Positions 1 through 6,160 of a DNA stretch of 13,210 nt are shown one piece after another. The position numbers were made by a program, and so were the translations under genes. Positions within the stretch are counted from its first letter, which is position 1, and the number at the start of each line of letters is the position of its first letter. The DNA is from Lachnospiraceae bacterium (GTDB lineage: Bacteria; Bacillota; Clostridia; Lachnospirales; Lachnospiraceae), in contig SFEV01000070.1 in the NCBI GenBank assembly GCA_004557975.1, positions 1 through 13,210 on the forward strand, in the 5' to 3' direction. The notes under the pieces were generated by a model. That model was not told the DNA's origin and ran no database searches. It worked only from the letters and a program-made list of their open reading frames with translations.

Positions 1-116
1 TTTTCACTCCACTGAAGATACATTCTGGATTTATTACGTATTTTTTTTCTTGTAATATTTCCTTTTGGAAGCGATTCTATTTTTCTGCTTAATTCCGCCA
101 AGCGTTTTTCATTCAT
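1..116 (-). CDS. N-terminus of an unidentified protein, cut by the window edge
   Basis: An open frame of 38 codons runs from an ATG at 116-114 to the left edge without a stop. The start is supported by an AGGTGG-like ribosome binding site at 121-126 and by a promoter just upstream (142-170). The visible peptide begins MNEKRLAEL, is lysine/arginine rich, and contains LPKGNI and YLQW. From memory, LPxGxI...YLQW-type N-termini recur in Firmicute accessory proteins, some found near nucleotidyltransferase or abortive-infection genes. That is only a hint, and no function is assigned. The gene is divergent from the nucleotidyltransferase at 415, and a perfect 14-bp dyad overlaps its -35 box, which would suit autoregulation. 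Most of the gene lies outside the window. Confidence 0.6.
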   Translation of the reverse strand, partial: MNEKRLAELSRKIESLPKGNITRKKIRNKSRMYLQWSE

Positions 117-141
117 ACAACCACCTGCTTTCTATTACTGT

Positions 142-170
142 ATTTTATCAAAAATCAGCTTAATAATCAA
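142..170 (-). promoter_or_regulatory. Sigma-A type promoter of the truncated left-edge gene
   Basis: On the minus strand there is a -35 box TTGATT (165-170), a 17-nt spacer and a -10 box TAAAAT (142-147). Transcription would begin near 135, giving a leader of about 20 nt before the ATG at 116. Spacing is ideal and both hexamers are close to consensus. Confidence 0.6.
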
Positions 171-181
171 CTTATAAGTTG
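168..181. promoter_or_regulatory. Perfect 14-bp dyad over a -35 box, candidate operator
   Basis: CAACTTATAAGTTG is a perfect inverted repeat with no spacer. It overlaps the -35 element (165-170) of the promoter for the left-edge gene. A symmetrical site at this position would block RNA polymerase when bound. The binding protein is unknown. AT-rich dyads also occur by chance, so the regulatory role is inference. Confidence 0.35.
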
Positions 182-277
182 CCGGGTGCCGTATGAAGAA
201 ATTCCACTGTTACTGCTGAACTCTTGTCAAGCGGATATTCGCAATCCGCTTCGCTACTTGCCTGATTCGATTAAAAT
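181..277. repeat. Dispersed palindromic intergenic repeat, copy 1
   Basis: This copy shares a 36-bp core (226-261) with 3807-3842, identical at 34 of 36 positions. Both copies also have GCCGGGT near the left end and TGATTC...TTAAAAT at the right end. The core holds an 8-bp perfect stem, AAGCGGAT (229-236) with ATCCGCTT (244-251), and a 7-nt loop. The element sits between two divergent genes. The rest of the 117-414 gap holds the promoter listed above and an AT-rich tract (about 271-310). I see no convincing promoter there for the gene at 415. Confidence 0.6.
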
Positions 278-414
278 GTTTTCTTCTATTATAACAGAGA
301 TTACTGCATATGGATATACAAACAGCTATTTTCCATGTATTAAATTCTTGCACAAAAATCAGCCATTTGATACAATTCATAACTATCATACTATCAGTGA
401 AGGACTCTATTACC

Positions 415-1224
415 ATGAACTATACCGATATATCTGACCATACTCCATCCGTCGTCGGAATCATCATGGCCTCCGGCAGTGGAAGCCGATTCCGCGCCGC
501 AGTCCACAAAGACTCTCGAAACAGGTTATCTGCAGACCTCCGCGGGCAGCCCGCAGATCTCTCCAACAACAGATTGCCTGCAGACCTCCGCGGGCAGCAC
601 GCAGATTTCTCCGACAACAGATTGCCTGCAGACCTCCGCCAGCAATCCGCAGATTTCTCCGACAATAAACTGCTTGCCGATTTCTGCGGCCAGCCCCTGG
701 TCACATCCATATTAAGGACAGTATCTGCCGTGCTGCCTTCCGCCTGCCTGGCGGTGACACGATATTCCGGGATACACCGTCTCTGTTCAGAGCTCGGTGT
801 CCCGTGTATCCTCCACAATCAGCCGCTGCTTAGTGATACCATACGGATCGGTCTGGAAGCGCTGCTCGCCCCAGGCTGTACGCCCATTGACGGCTGTCTC
901 TTTTTTCAGGCGGATCAGCCTCTGGTTTCCTCAGACAGTATCCACGCTCTGATCGAAGCTTTCCGCCTGAATCCCGACTGTATATACCGTCTTTCCAAAG
1001 ACCGTACCCCTGGCAGCCCTGTCCTTTTTCCAAAATCGGTGTTTCCAGAGCTGCTGACACTGCCCCCCGACTGCGGCGGAAATATAGTAGTACGCCGTCA
1101 CCGGGAGCTTGTCCGCACAGTGGAGGCCAAGTACGGATATGAGCTTCTTGATGTCGATACCCCGGAAGCGCTGCAGATGCTCTGTTACATCGCACAGCAT
1201 GACGCCGTGCCGCAGAAATACTGA
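415..1224 (+). CDS. MobA/MocA-like nucleotidyltransferase with a repeat-expanded active-site loop
   Basis: This 269-residue protein resembles molybdenum cofactor cytidylyl/guanylyltransferases (MobA-like NTP transferase fold), which attach a nucleotide to molybdopterin for molybdenum hydroxylases. Evidence is the N-terminal nucleotide-binding motif GIIMASGSGSRF (15-26), the NKLLADFCGQPLV segment (84-96), the metal-binding DQP (167-169), GSPVLFP, DCGGN and the C-terminal LLDVDTPEALQML. The start at 415 is chosen because GAAGGA (399-404) lies 10 nt upstream; an in-frame start at 310 has no such support. The protein is longer than the roughly 200 residues usual for the family because three 16-residue repeats (36-83) sit between the GSGSRF loop and the conserved lysine segment. 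The convergent neighbour is a purine permease, which suits a role in xanthine-dehydrogenase-type enzyme maturation. The exact nucleotide used (CTP or GTP) cannot be told. Confidence 0.75.
   Translation: MNYTDISDHTPSVVGIIMASGSGSRFRAAVHKDSRNRLSADLRGQPADLSNNRLPADLRGQHADFSDNRLPADLRQQSADFSDNKLLADFCGQPLVTSILRTVSAVLPSACLAVTRYSGIHRLCSELGVPCILHNQPLLSDTIRIGLEALLAPGCTPIDGCLFFQADQPLVSSDSIHALIEAFRLNPDCIYRLSKDRTPGSPVLFPKSVFPELLTLPPDCGGNIVVRRHRELVRTVEAKYGYELLDVDTPEALQMLCYIAQHDAVPQKY
520..663 (+). repeat. Three in-frame 48-bp tandem repeats inside the nucleotidyltransferase gene
   Basis: The units are 520-567, 568-615 and 616-663. Units 1 and 2 match at 42 of 48 bases, and units 2 and 3 at 43 of 48. Each encodes 16 residues of the type NRLPADLRGQHADFSD. 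The sequence right after the array (from 664) encodes NKLLADFCGQP, the conserved loop of the enzyme family, and looks like a diverged first part of the same unit. Because 48 is a multiple of three, gain or loss of a unit keeps the frame. Each unit also contains a smaller internal echo (GCAGACCTCCGC and GCAGATTTCTCC). Confidence 0.85.
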
Positions 1225-1410
1225 AACAACTTCTGTCTGCAATGTAAAAGCCGCTGTACGCAAACAGATTGCCGGACATGTTTTTCGGAACATACCGCTC
1301 CTTTTATCTGTTTCATACAGCAGCTTTTTATTTTTATTACCTTATTTTCCTGTTTTATTTTCCCGTTTTATTTTTACGGTTTTGTTTTCACGCTTTTTCT
1401 GTGCTTCTTT
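1225..1410. other. Convergent intergenic gap with a T-rich degenerate tandem tract
   Basis: Two genes end facing each other here. The stretch 1341-1392 is a run of T-rich units of about 13-14 nt (GTTTTATTTTCCC, GTTTTATTTTTACG, GTTTTGTTTTCACG). A weak CCGT/ACGG hairpin followed by T residues lies inside it and could help end plus-strand transcription. No convincing rho-independent terminator was found for either gene. Confidence 0.35.
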
Positions 1411-2811
1411 CTATGCGTTTTCTTCCTCAGGCAGGACAATATTCAGAATGATCGCCACCAGAGCCGCCGGAACGATTCCTGAACCGCCGAAAATCAGCTG
1501 CACCCACTCCGGTGTTGCGTGGAGAATCGTGCTGTTTGCACCCATTCCATAGCCGATGCCAAGAGCTACCGACACGATTGTCAGACTTCTCGGTGTCAGC
1601 TTCTCCCGTGTGATCAGCTGGATACCGCTCAGCACGATAGATGAAAACATCATAACCGCCGCGCCGCCCAGTACAGACTGAGGCATGATGGAAACGATCG
1701 CACCAAGCTTCGGAATCAGTCCGCAGAGAATCAGAAATACGGCTCCGCTGGCAAGTGCTGTGCGGTTCACGATCTTTGTCATGGTGACAAGTCCCACATT
1801 CTGGCTGAAGGAAGTATTTGGCAGCACACCGAACAGTGCCGCAAAGGAAGATCCCAGACCGTCACAGATTACGCCGCCGGAAAGTTCTCCATCTGTGGCT
1901 TCGCGTTCCATACCGCCCTCGATAACTCCGGAAATATCTCCGACTGTTTCCACCGCTGTGACCACAAACATGATCAGCACCGGCAGAATGGCACGCCAGT
2001 CAAAAACAACCTTCACCGGCATAATCTGAGGAATTGCAAACCACGATGCAGACTTCACCTTATCCCAGTTCAGCACCCATGCTTTCGTGTATTCCACACC
2101 GTCTGCCGTTACTCCTGTATGTGGAAGTACAAGCCCCATGAGAAAAGCTGCTATATATCCGACAATAATTCCGATCAGGATGGAGGATGAGCTTGTCAGT
2201 CCCTTTGTCCCGTGCTTCAGGGCAATAATCACCACCAGCACCAGCAGACCGAGGAGCAGGTTTTCCACCGAACCGAAATCACTGGAATTATTTCCGCCGC
2301 CAAAAGAATTGATTCCGACAGAAATCAGGGAAAGTCCGATAGAAAGCACCACCGTACCCGTCACAACAGAGGGGAAGAAACGGCGCAGGGGCTTCAGCAT
2401 AAATCCCAGCACTCCCTCAAAAATACCACCGATAATGGAAGCTCCCATAATTGCACCGTAGGCGAGAACGCCGCCGCCCATGCTGGCTGCCACATTATTA
2501 AACACACCGATAAAACCTGAGCTGGTTCCCATGATAATCGGCACCTTTCCTCCCACAGGTCCGATTGCAAACAGCTGCACCAGCGTCACAATTCCTGCAA
2601 TCAGCATTGCATTCTGCAGCAGAGCAATCTGAAGCGATGCAAACTCACTGCCGCTTCCCATGCCGCACGCACCGGTAATGATCAGCAGCGGCGTCAGATT
2701 GCCGACAAACATCGCAAGAACATGCTGCAGTCCAAGTGGAATCGCCTGTTTCAGAGGCATCTTTGCATCGAAAACATAAGCCGCTTTCGATAATTCATTC
2801 TTTTGTCCCAT
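1411..2811 (-). CDS. NCS2-family purine (xanthine/urate-type) permease
   Basis: This 466-residue polytopic membrane protein belongs to the nucleobase:cation symporter-2 family (UraA/PbuX/XanQ group), which imports purines or uracil with protons or sodium. Visible hallmarks are the QH pair in the first membrane segment (29-30), the VETVGD segment with E288 in the region of TM8, and the family signature QNVGLVTMTK (337-346), which fits the [QEP]-N-x-G-x4-T-[RKG] pattern. A QN start to that signature is usual in xanthine/urate carriers rather than uracil carriers. The start at 2811 has AAGGAG 6 nt upstream; the longer open frame to 2892 lacks such a site. The hydrophobic profile suits 12-14 membrane segments. 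It is convergent with the MocA-like gene and divergent from the nrdG-type gene. The exact substrate cannot be fixed from sequence alone. Confidence 0.88.
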   Translation of the reverse strand: MGQKNELSKAAYVFDAKMPLKQAIPLGLQHVLAMFVGNLTPLLIITGACGMGSGSEFASLQIALLQNAMLIAGIVTLVQLFAIGPVGGKVPIIMGTSSGFIGVFNNVAASMGGGVLAYGAIMGASIIGGIFEGVLGFMLKPLRRFFPSVVTGTVVLSIGLSLISVGINSFGGGNNSSDFGSVENLLLGLLVLVVIIALKHGTKGLTSSSSILIGIIVGYIAAFLMGLVLPHTGVTADGVEYTKAWVLNWDKVKSASWFAIPQIMPVKVVFDWRAILPVLIMFVVTAVETVGDISGVIEGGMEREATDGELSGGVICDGLGSSFAALFGVLPNTSFSQNVGLVTMTKIVNRTALASGAVFLILCGLIPKLGAIVSIMPQSVLGGAAVMMFSSIVLSGIQLITREKLTPRSLTIVSVALGIGYGMGANSTILHATPEWVQLIFGGSGIVPAALVAIILNIVLPEEENA

Positions 2812-2920
2812 ACTTTTCTCCTTTTTCTCTTTACAGTTCAAATATCTTATCCTTTCTGCCGTGAAATACCGGGAATTCTGAGTAAAATACACCCTTTTTC
2901 ATTCCCACAATTCGTCGGAC

Positions 2921-2950
2921 AGTATACCATAAATTCTCCCGTCTCCGCAA
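2921..2950 (-). promoter_or_regulatory. Candidate extended -10 promoter of the purine permease
   Basis: On the minus strand TGGTATACT gives an extended -10 (hexamer 2921-2926). A poor -35, TTGCGG (2945-2950), lies 18 nt upstream. The resulting leader is about 100 nt and contains a possible 6-bp closing stem, GGGAAT with ATTCCC (plus-strand 2901-2906 and 2871-2876). I looked for the core of the purine riboswitch in this leader and did not see it. Confidence 0.45.
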
Positions 2951-2982
2951 TACCTGTATCGGATACTTTTTCCACAAAATGC

Positions 2983-3011
2983 TTTCCCGCACTCTCATCC
3001 TGGAGTATAAT
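2983..3011 (+). promoter_or_regulatory. Promoter of the NrdG-type activase gene
   Basis: A perfect TATAAT (3006-3011) lies about 37 nt before the start codon. The -35 region at 17-nt spacing (2983-2988, TTTCCC) is poor, so an activator may be needed. The strong ribosome binding site AGGAGG is at 3039-3044. Confidence 0.5.
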
Positions 3012-3048
3012 GACAGGAGTAAATCCGTTATTGATCTCAGGAGGCATT

Positions 3049-3768
3049 ATGAAAATTTCAGGACTTCAAAAACTGACGCTGCTTGATTATCCGGGACACC
3101 TAGCCGCTGTCGTATTTCTGCCCGGATGCAATCTCCGCTGTCCCTTCTGCCAGAACAGCTCCCTTGTGCTGGAGCCTGAAACAGCCCCGGCAATTACAGA
3201 AGAAGAACTGATGCATTTTCTGAAAAAACGCTCCGGTATTCTGGAAGGGGTCTGCGTCACCGGCGGAGAGCCTACGCTTCATCCTGAGCTGCCGGATCTG
3301 CTCGCCTCCATCCATGATGCAGGTTATCTTGCAAAGCTTGACACGAACGGAACAGACCCCGGGCTTCTGCAGTCCCTGATTCAGGACGGCCTTGTGGATT
3401 ATGTGGCCATGGATATCAAAGCAGGAAAAAGCAATTACAGGCGCGTGTGCGGTCTGACAGCAAATGTCCCGGAAATGTCCGATCCTCTGCTAAAAAAAAT
3501 CGACCGCTCCATCGAAATTCTGAAAACAGGAGCGATCGATTATGAATTCCGTACAACAGTCGTACAGGGACTGCATACGGAACAGGATTTTACAGAAATC
3601 AGAGATTGGCTCTCCGGCAGCCAGGCATACTTCCTGCAATCCTTCCGTGACTGCCCGGAGGTACTGATGGAAAATCATCCGTTTACTGCCTTTTCTGAAG
3701 AGCAAATGAAACATTTTCTTGAAATTGTGCAGGAAACCATCCCGACTGCCGCGCTGAGAGGTATATAA
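3049..3768 (+). CDS. nrdG: Radical SAM activating protein, NrdG-like (anaerobic ribonucleotide reductase activase)
   Basis: This 239-residue radical S-adenosylmethionine enzyme would install the glycyl radical on the class III (anaerobic) ribonucleoside-triphosphate reductase NrdD. The iron-sulfur motif CxxxCxxC is C27-NLR-C31-PF-C34, and the SAM-contacting GGEP is at 72-75. The N-terminus (ISGLQKLTLLDYPG...VVFLPGCNLRCPFCQN) closely follows the NrdG2-type activases of Firmicutes, and MDIK (121-124) is also typical. The start is set by AGGAGG at 3039-3044; the upstream in-frame extension is rejected. No nrdD gene lies beside it in the window, so the partner must be elsewhere, and a role with another glycyl radical enzyme cannot be excluded. 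The gene ends 5 nt before a dispersed repeat. Confidence 0.8.
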   Translation: MKISGLQKLTLLDYPGHLAAVVFLPGCNLRCPFCQNSSLVLEPETAPAITEEELMHFLKKRSGILEGVCVTGGEPTLHPELPDLLASIHDAGYLAKLDTNGTDPGLLQSLIQDGLVDYVAMDIKAGKSNYRRVCGLTANVPEMSDPLLKKIDRSIEILKTGAIDYEFRTTVVQGLHTEQDFTEIRDWLSGSQAYFLQSFRDCPEVLMENHPFTAFSEEQMKHFLEIVQETIPTAALRGI

Positions 3769-3772
3769 ACCT

Positions 3773-3876
3773 GCCGGGTAACTGCTTCGCAGTTTATCCT
3801 GATTAAGTCAATCGGATATTCGCAATCCGCTTCGCTGCTTGCTCATAACCGAATAACTGCTTGATTCAGTTAAAAT
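3773..3876. repeat. Dispersed palindromic intergenic repeat, copy 2
   Basis: This is the partner of 181-277. The 36-bp core is 3807-3842, and the shared edges are GCCGGGT (3773-3779) and TTGATTC...TTAAAAT (to 3876). The right edge runs into the last codons and stop of the GTPase gene that ends at 3866. This copy has an extra hairpin near its left end, AACTG with CAGTT around CTTCG (about 3780-3794). It fills the gap between two convergent genes, so it may also act as a shared transcript end, although no clear U-tract is present. Confidence 0.6.
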
Positions 3877-4810
3877 AGACTGTGTCTTCTTCCGGCGGCT
3901 GTGCTGTCTCATAGCTTTCACCGTAAAGCACCGGTCCCACTTCGCCGTACTCACGCTGATATTCATAGCGGATTGTCGCCGTCAGCCAGATCCACTGACG
4001 CGATTTCAGCAGATCCGCAAACTCGGCCTTGCAGAGATATCCCACAAAACGGATATCATCCTCGCAGCACGTCATAGCATTTCTTCCCGGAACAAAAATC
4101 CCGTCTCCAAACCGCTTTGATTTCATGACCTTGGCGCGGAAACGGATTTTTTTCCCGTCGTATCGGTCCTGCGCTTCAAAAGCATCAAGGTACCAGAGGC
4201 CATAATCCACATCCTCCAGCTGTATCACCTCTGCATCCAGATCGTAGGGCGGCACATCCATCCCCGGATCAAGAGGTTCTCCCTCTTCATCCTCGAAGTA
4301 TACCATGGCGCGCGGATTCAGTCCGCGAACCGTACGCCTGTAGGACTGCAGATCCATATCCTCCGTACAGCGGTTGAACATAACCATCTCCGTATACAGA
4401 AACAGGTTGCTCAGAATACTGCGCATGTTGTTGAGATATACCTGAAACGTACTGCCGTCCACAATGGTAATCACCTGCGCAATATCCAGCCCGGCAGGCA
4501 GACCGCCCTCAAACATCCATTTACAGTTCCACATTCCGTTCATTTCCATAAAAATACGCTTCGGACGATAATGCTTCAGACAGGTCAGCAGAAACTCCGC
4601 GTTGAAATCCTCTTCATCATCCACTGTGACAATGGAAATATTTTCATTTGCAAGAGCAGTCTCATCATATTCAACTTCACCCTCTTCGCAGAGAATCAGC
4701 AGCATCCTCTGACCATCCAGAAAATCTCCGCCCATCAGAACATCCTGAAGAAAGGAGGTTTTACCGCTCTCAAGAAATCCATTTATTACATAAATCGGTA
4801 TTTGCTGCAT
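3866..4810 (-). CDS. G3E-family (CobW-like) GTPase lacking CxCC, with a C-terminal YcgQ/DUF1980-like domain
   Basis: This 314-residue protein starts with a P-loop GTPase of the CobW/COG0523 type: GFLESGKTS (11-19) is the Walker A motif, and MEMNGMW (88-94) and FNRCTE (145-150) take the places of the EPSG and NKxD elements. The CxCC metal motif normally found between them is absent; that stretch is ISIVTVDDEEDF. Residues of about 207-300 (DAFEAQDRYDGKKIRF, then PGRNAMTCCEDD with C248-C249, then SRQWIWLTATI) resemble the C-terminal domain of YcgQ/TIGR03943 (DUF1980) proteins, partners of a putative metal-related permease. That match is from recalled family features. It lies 123 nt downstream of a canonical CobW GTPase and is probably co-transcribed. 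The ribosome binding site is weak, but an upstream start is unlikely because the P-loop strand begins right after the ATG. Confidence 0.75.
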   Translation of the reverse strand: MQQIPIYVINGFLESGKTSFLQDVLMGGDFLDGQRMLLILCEEGEVEYDETALANENISIVTVDDEEDFNAEFLLTCLKHYRPKRIFMEMNGMWNCKWMFEGGLPAGLDIAQVITIVDGSTFQVYLNNMRSILSNLFLYTEMVMFNRCTEDMDLQSYRRTVRGLNPRAMVYFEDEEGEPLDPGMDVPPYDLDAEVIQLEDVDYGLWYLDAFEAQDRYDGKKIRFRAKVMKSKRFGDGIFVPGRNAMTCCEDDIRFVGYLCKAEFADLLKSRQWIWLTATIRYEYQREYGEVGPVLYGESYETAQPPEEDTVYFN

Positions 4811-4933
4811 CTATAATCACACTTTCCCATAATATAATGTTGGGGGCAAAAGTCTTTGCCCCTCTGATATCTGCGGATTTTTCCGCGTTTCACGCTCTCG
4901 AAATCCGGATATCATAACAATACTGTCTTCCGG
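4811..4933 (-). other. Spacer between the two GTPase genes with several hairpins
   Basis: Three inverted repeats are packed here. GGGGCAAA (4843-4850) pairs with TTTGCCCC (4855-4862). GCGGA (4873-4877) pairs with TCCGC (4882-4886). GCGT (4885-4888) pairs with ACGC (4892-4895). The last two overlap, so they exclude one another. GATATC at 4866-4871 and 4908-4913 could close a larger structure. None is followed by a run of U on either strand, so a simple terminator is not supported. RNA processing or partial attenuation between the two genes is possible. Confidence 0.4.
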
Positions 4934-6160
4934 TCAGTTCAGGTGAAACAGTGTCTCCAGTTTTTTCTCATCCAGCTTCGATCCGATTACACACAGTCTT
5001 CCCGTATAATCAGCTGCTCCCGTTCTGACTTCATACTCGCCCGGAACAAAATCAAAGTGAAGCCATGTCCCGTCCACAGACGGAAGCATTCCCTTGGCTC
5101 TCAGCACAATACCGTATTCCTCTGAACTGCCAAGTTCACCGAGAATATGTTCAACCTCATCTCTCGAATACTTGCGCGGCGTCTCTCTGCCCCAGGATGT
5201 GAAAACTTCATCTGCGTGATGATGACCGTGTCCATGGTGGTGGTCATGGTCATGATCATGACCGCAGCAGCACTCCTCATCATGGTCGTGATGATGGTGT
5301 CCGTCATGGTCGTGATGGCCGTGACACTCCTCATCATGGTCATGATCGTGATGGCCGTGGCACTCCTCATCGTGGTCATGATCATGATGGCCGTGGTGTT
5401 CCCCATCATGGTCATGATCGTGATGGCCGTGGTGTTCCCCATCGTGGTCATGATCGTGATGACCGTGGCACTCCTCATTGTGGTCATGATCATGGCAACA
5501 GCACTCCTCATCATGATCATGATGGTGCTCATGCTCCTCCTGCATCAGCATCTGTGCCAGCACATCTGTACCTTCCATTGCATTCAGAATCTGAGCGCCG
5601 GTCAGCTCGTCCCACGGAGTTGTGATCACCGTCGCTGCCGGATTTTTTTCACGAATCATCTCTGCAGCCTGCAGCTGCTTTTCTTCTGAAAGCTTCTGCG
5701 TTCTGCTCAGGATTACTGTGGCAGCGTTCTCAATCTGATTATTATAAAACTCGCCGAAATTCTTCATATACATTTTGATCTTGGACGCATCCGCAACTGT
5801 AGTCAGTGCGTTCAGGACAAGACCTGCTTCCTCCGCAGCATTCTCAACTGCCTTTCTCACGTCGGACAGCTTACCCACACCTGACGGCTCGATAATAATG
5901 CGGTCCGGTGAAAACTTTGTCGCAACCTCCTTGAGCGCTTTTCCGAAATCGCCCACAAGGGAACAGCAGATACAGCCCGAATTCATCTCTGTAATATTAA
6001 TCCCGGCATCCTTCAAAAATCCTCCATCGATACCGATCTCTCCAAACTCATTTTCGATCAGTACAATCTTCTGTCCCGCAAAAACTTCCTGAATGAGCTT
6101 TTTTATCAATGTTGTCTTGCCTGCTCCGAGAAAACCTGAAATAATGTCTACCTTCGTCAT
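4934..6160 (-). CDS. G3E-family (CobW/COG0523) GTPase metallochaperone with a long His/Asp/Cys-rich insert
   Basis: This 408-residue protein is a canonical COG0523 GTPase of the kind that moves zinc, cobalt or nickel into target proteins using GTP. Visible elements are Walker A GFLGAGKTT (9-17), IENEFGEIGID (35-45), the metal-binding GCICC (62-66), and IIIEPSG (88-94). The guanine-specificity loop is LSRTQ (151-155), not a classical NKxD. Residues 209-315 form a low-complexity metal-binding segment with 49 His and 9 Cys among 107 residues, followed by a CobW C-terminal domain (about 318-408, ending LETLFHLN). The start is the ATG at 6160, preceded by AGAAGG; a GTG six codons upstream overlaps that site and is rejected. 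It is the first gene after a strong promoter and probably co-transcribed with the second GTPase. The metal is not determinable; zinc is the most common choice for this family. Confidence 0.9.
   Translation of the reverse strand: MTKVDIISGFLGAGKTTLIKKLIQEVFAGQKIVLIENEFGEIGIDGGFLKDAGINITEMNSGCICCSLVGDFGKALKEVATKFSPDRIIIEPSGVGKLSDVRKAVENAAEEAGLVLNALTTVADASKIKMYMKNFGEFYNNQIENAATVILSRTQKLSEEKQLQAAEMIREKNPAATVITTPWDELTGAQILNAMEGTDVLAQMLMQEEHEHHHDHDEECCCHDHDHNEECHGHHDHDHDGEHHGHHDHDHDGEHHGHHDHDHDEECHGHHDHDHDEECHGHHDHDGHHHHDHDEECCCGHDHDHDHHHGHGHHHADEVFTSWGRETPRKYSRDEVEHILGELGSSEEYGIVLRAKGMLPSVDGTWLHFDFVPGEYEVRTGAADYTGRLCVIGSKLDEKKLETLFHLN
5303..5476 (-). repeat. 36-bp tandem repeats coding the His-rich insert
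   Basis: Four full units and one shortened unit code for 12-residue blocks of the form EECHGHHDHDHD or GEHHGHHDHDHD (residues 229-286 of the GTPase). The order is EEC, GEH, GEH, EEC, EEC(short). Flanking segments (residues 209-228 and 287-315) are equally metal-binding but less regular. Unit length is a multiple of three, so copy changes would keep the frame. Confidence 0.85.

Noticed and set aside
520..663. CRISPR-like array
   Set aside because: The 48-bp units are contiguous, coding and diverged, with no unique spacers between them.
420..818. Open minus-strand and alternative plus-strand frames across the 48-bp repeats
   Set aside because: Because the unit length is a multiple of three, stop-free frames persist through the array in several frames. 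The MocA-like frame has the family motifs; the others show none.
2812..2892. Longer N-terminus for the permease (start at 2892)
   Set aside because: The extra residues are charged, and the start at 2811 has a good ribosome binding site (AAGGAG) at proper spacing.
2812..2920. Purine riboswitch in the permease leader
   Set aside because: The leader is long enough, but the conserved core expected for the purine aptamer is not visible. Only a 6-bp stem was found.
5147..5689. Long plus-strand frames rich in Met/Val opposite the GTPase
   Set aside because: They are antisense shadows of the CAT/GAT-rich histidine repeats. They have no ribosome binding site and a composition unlike real proteins.
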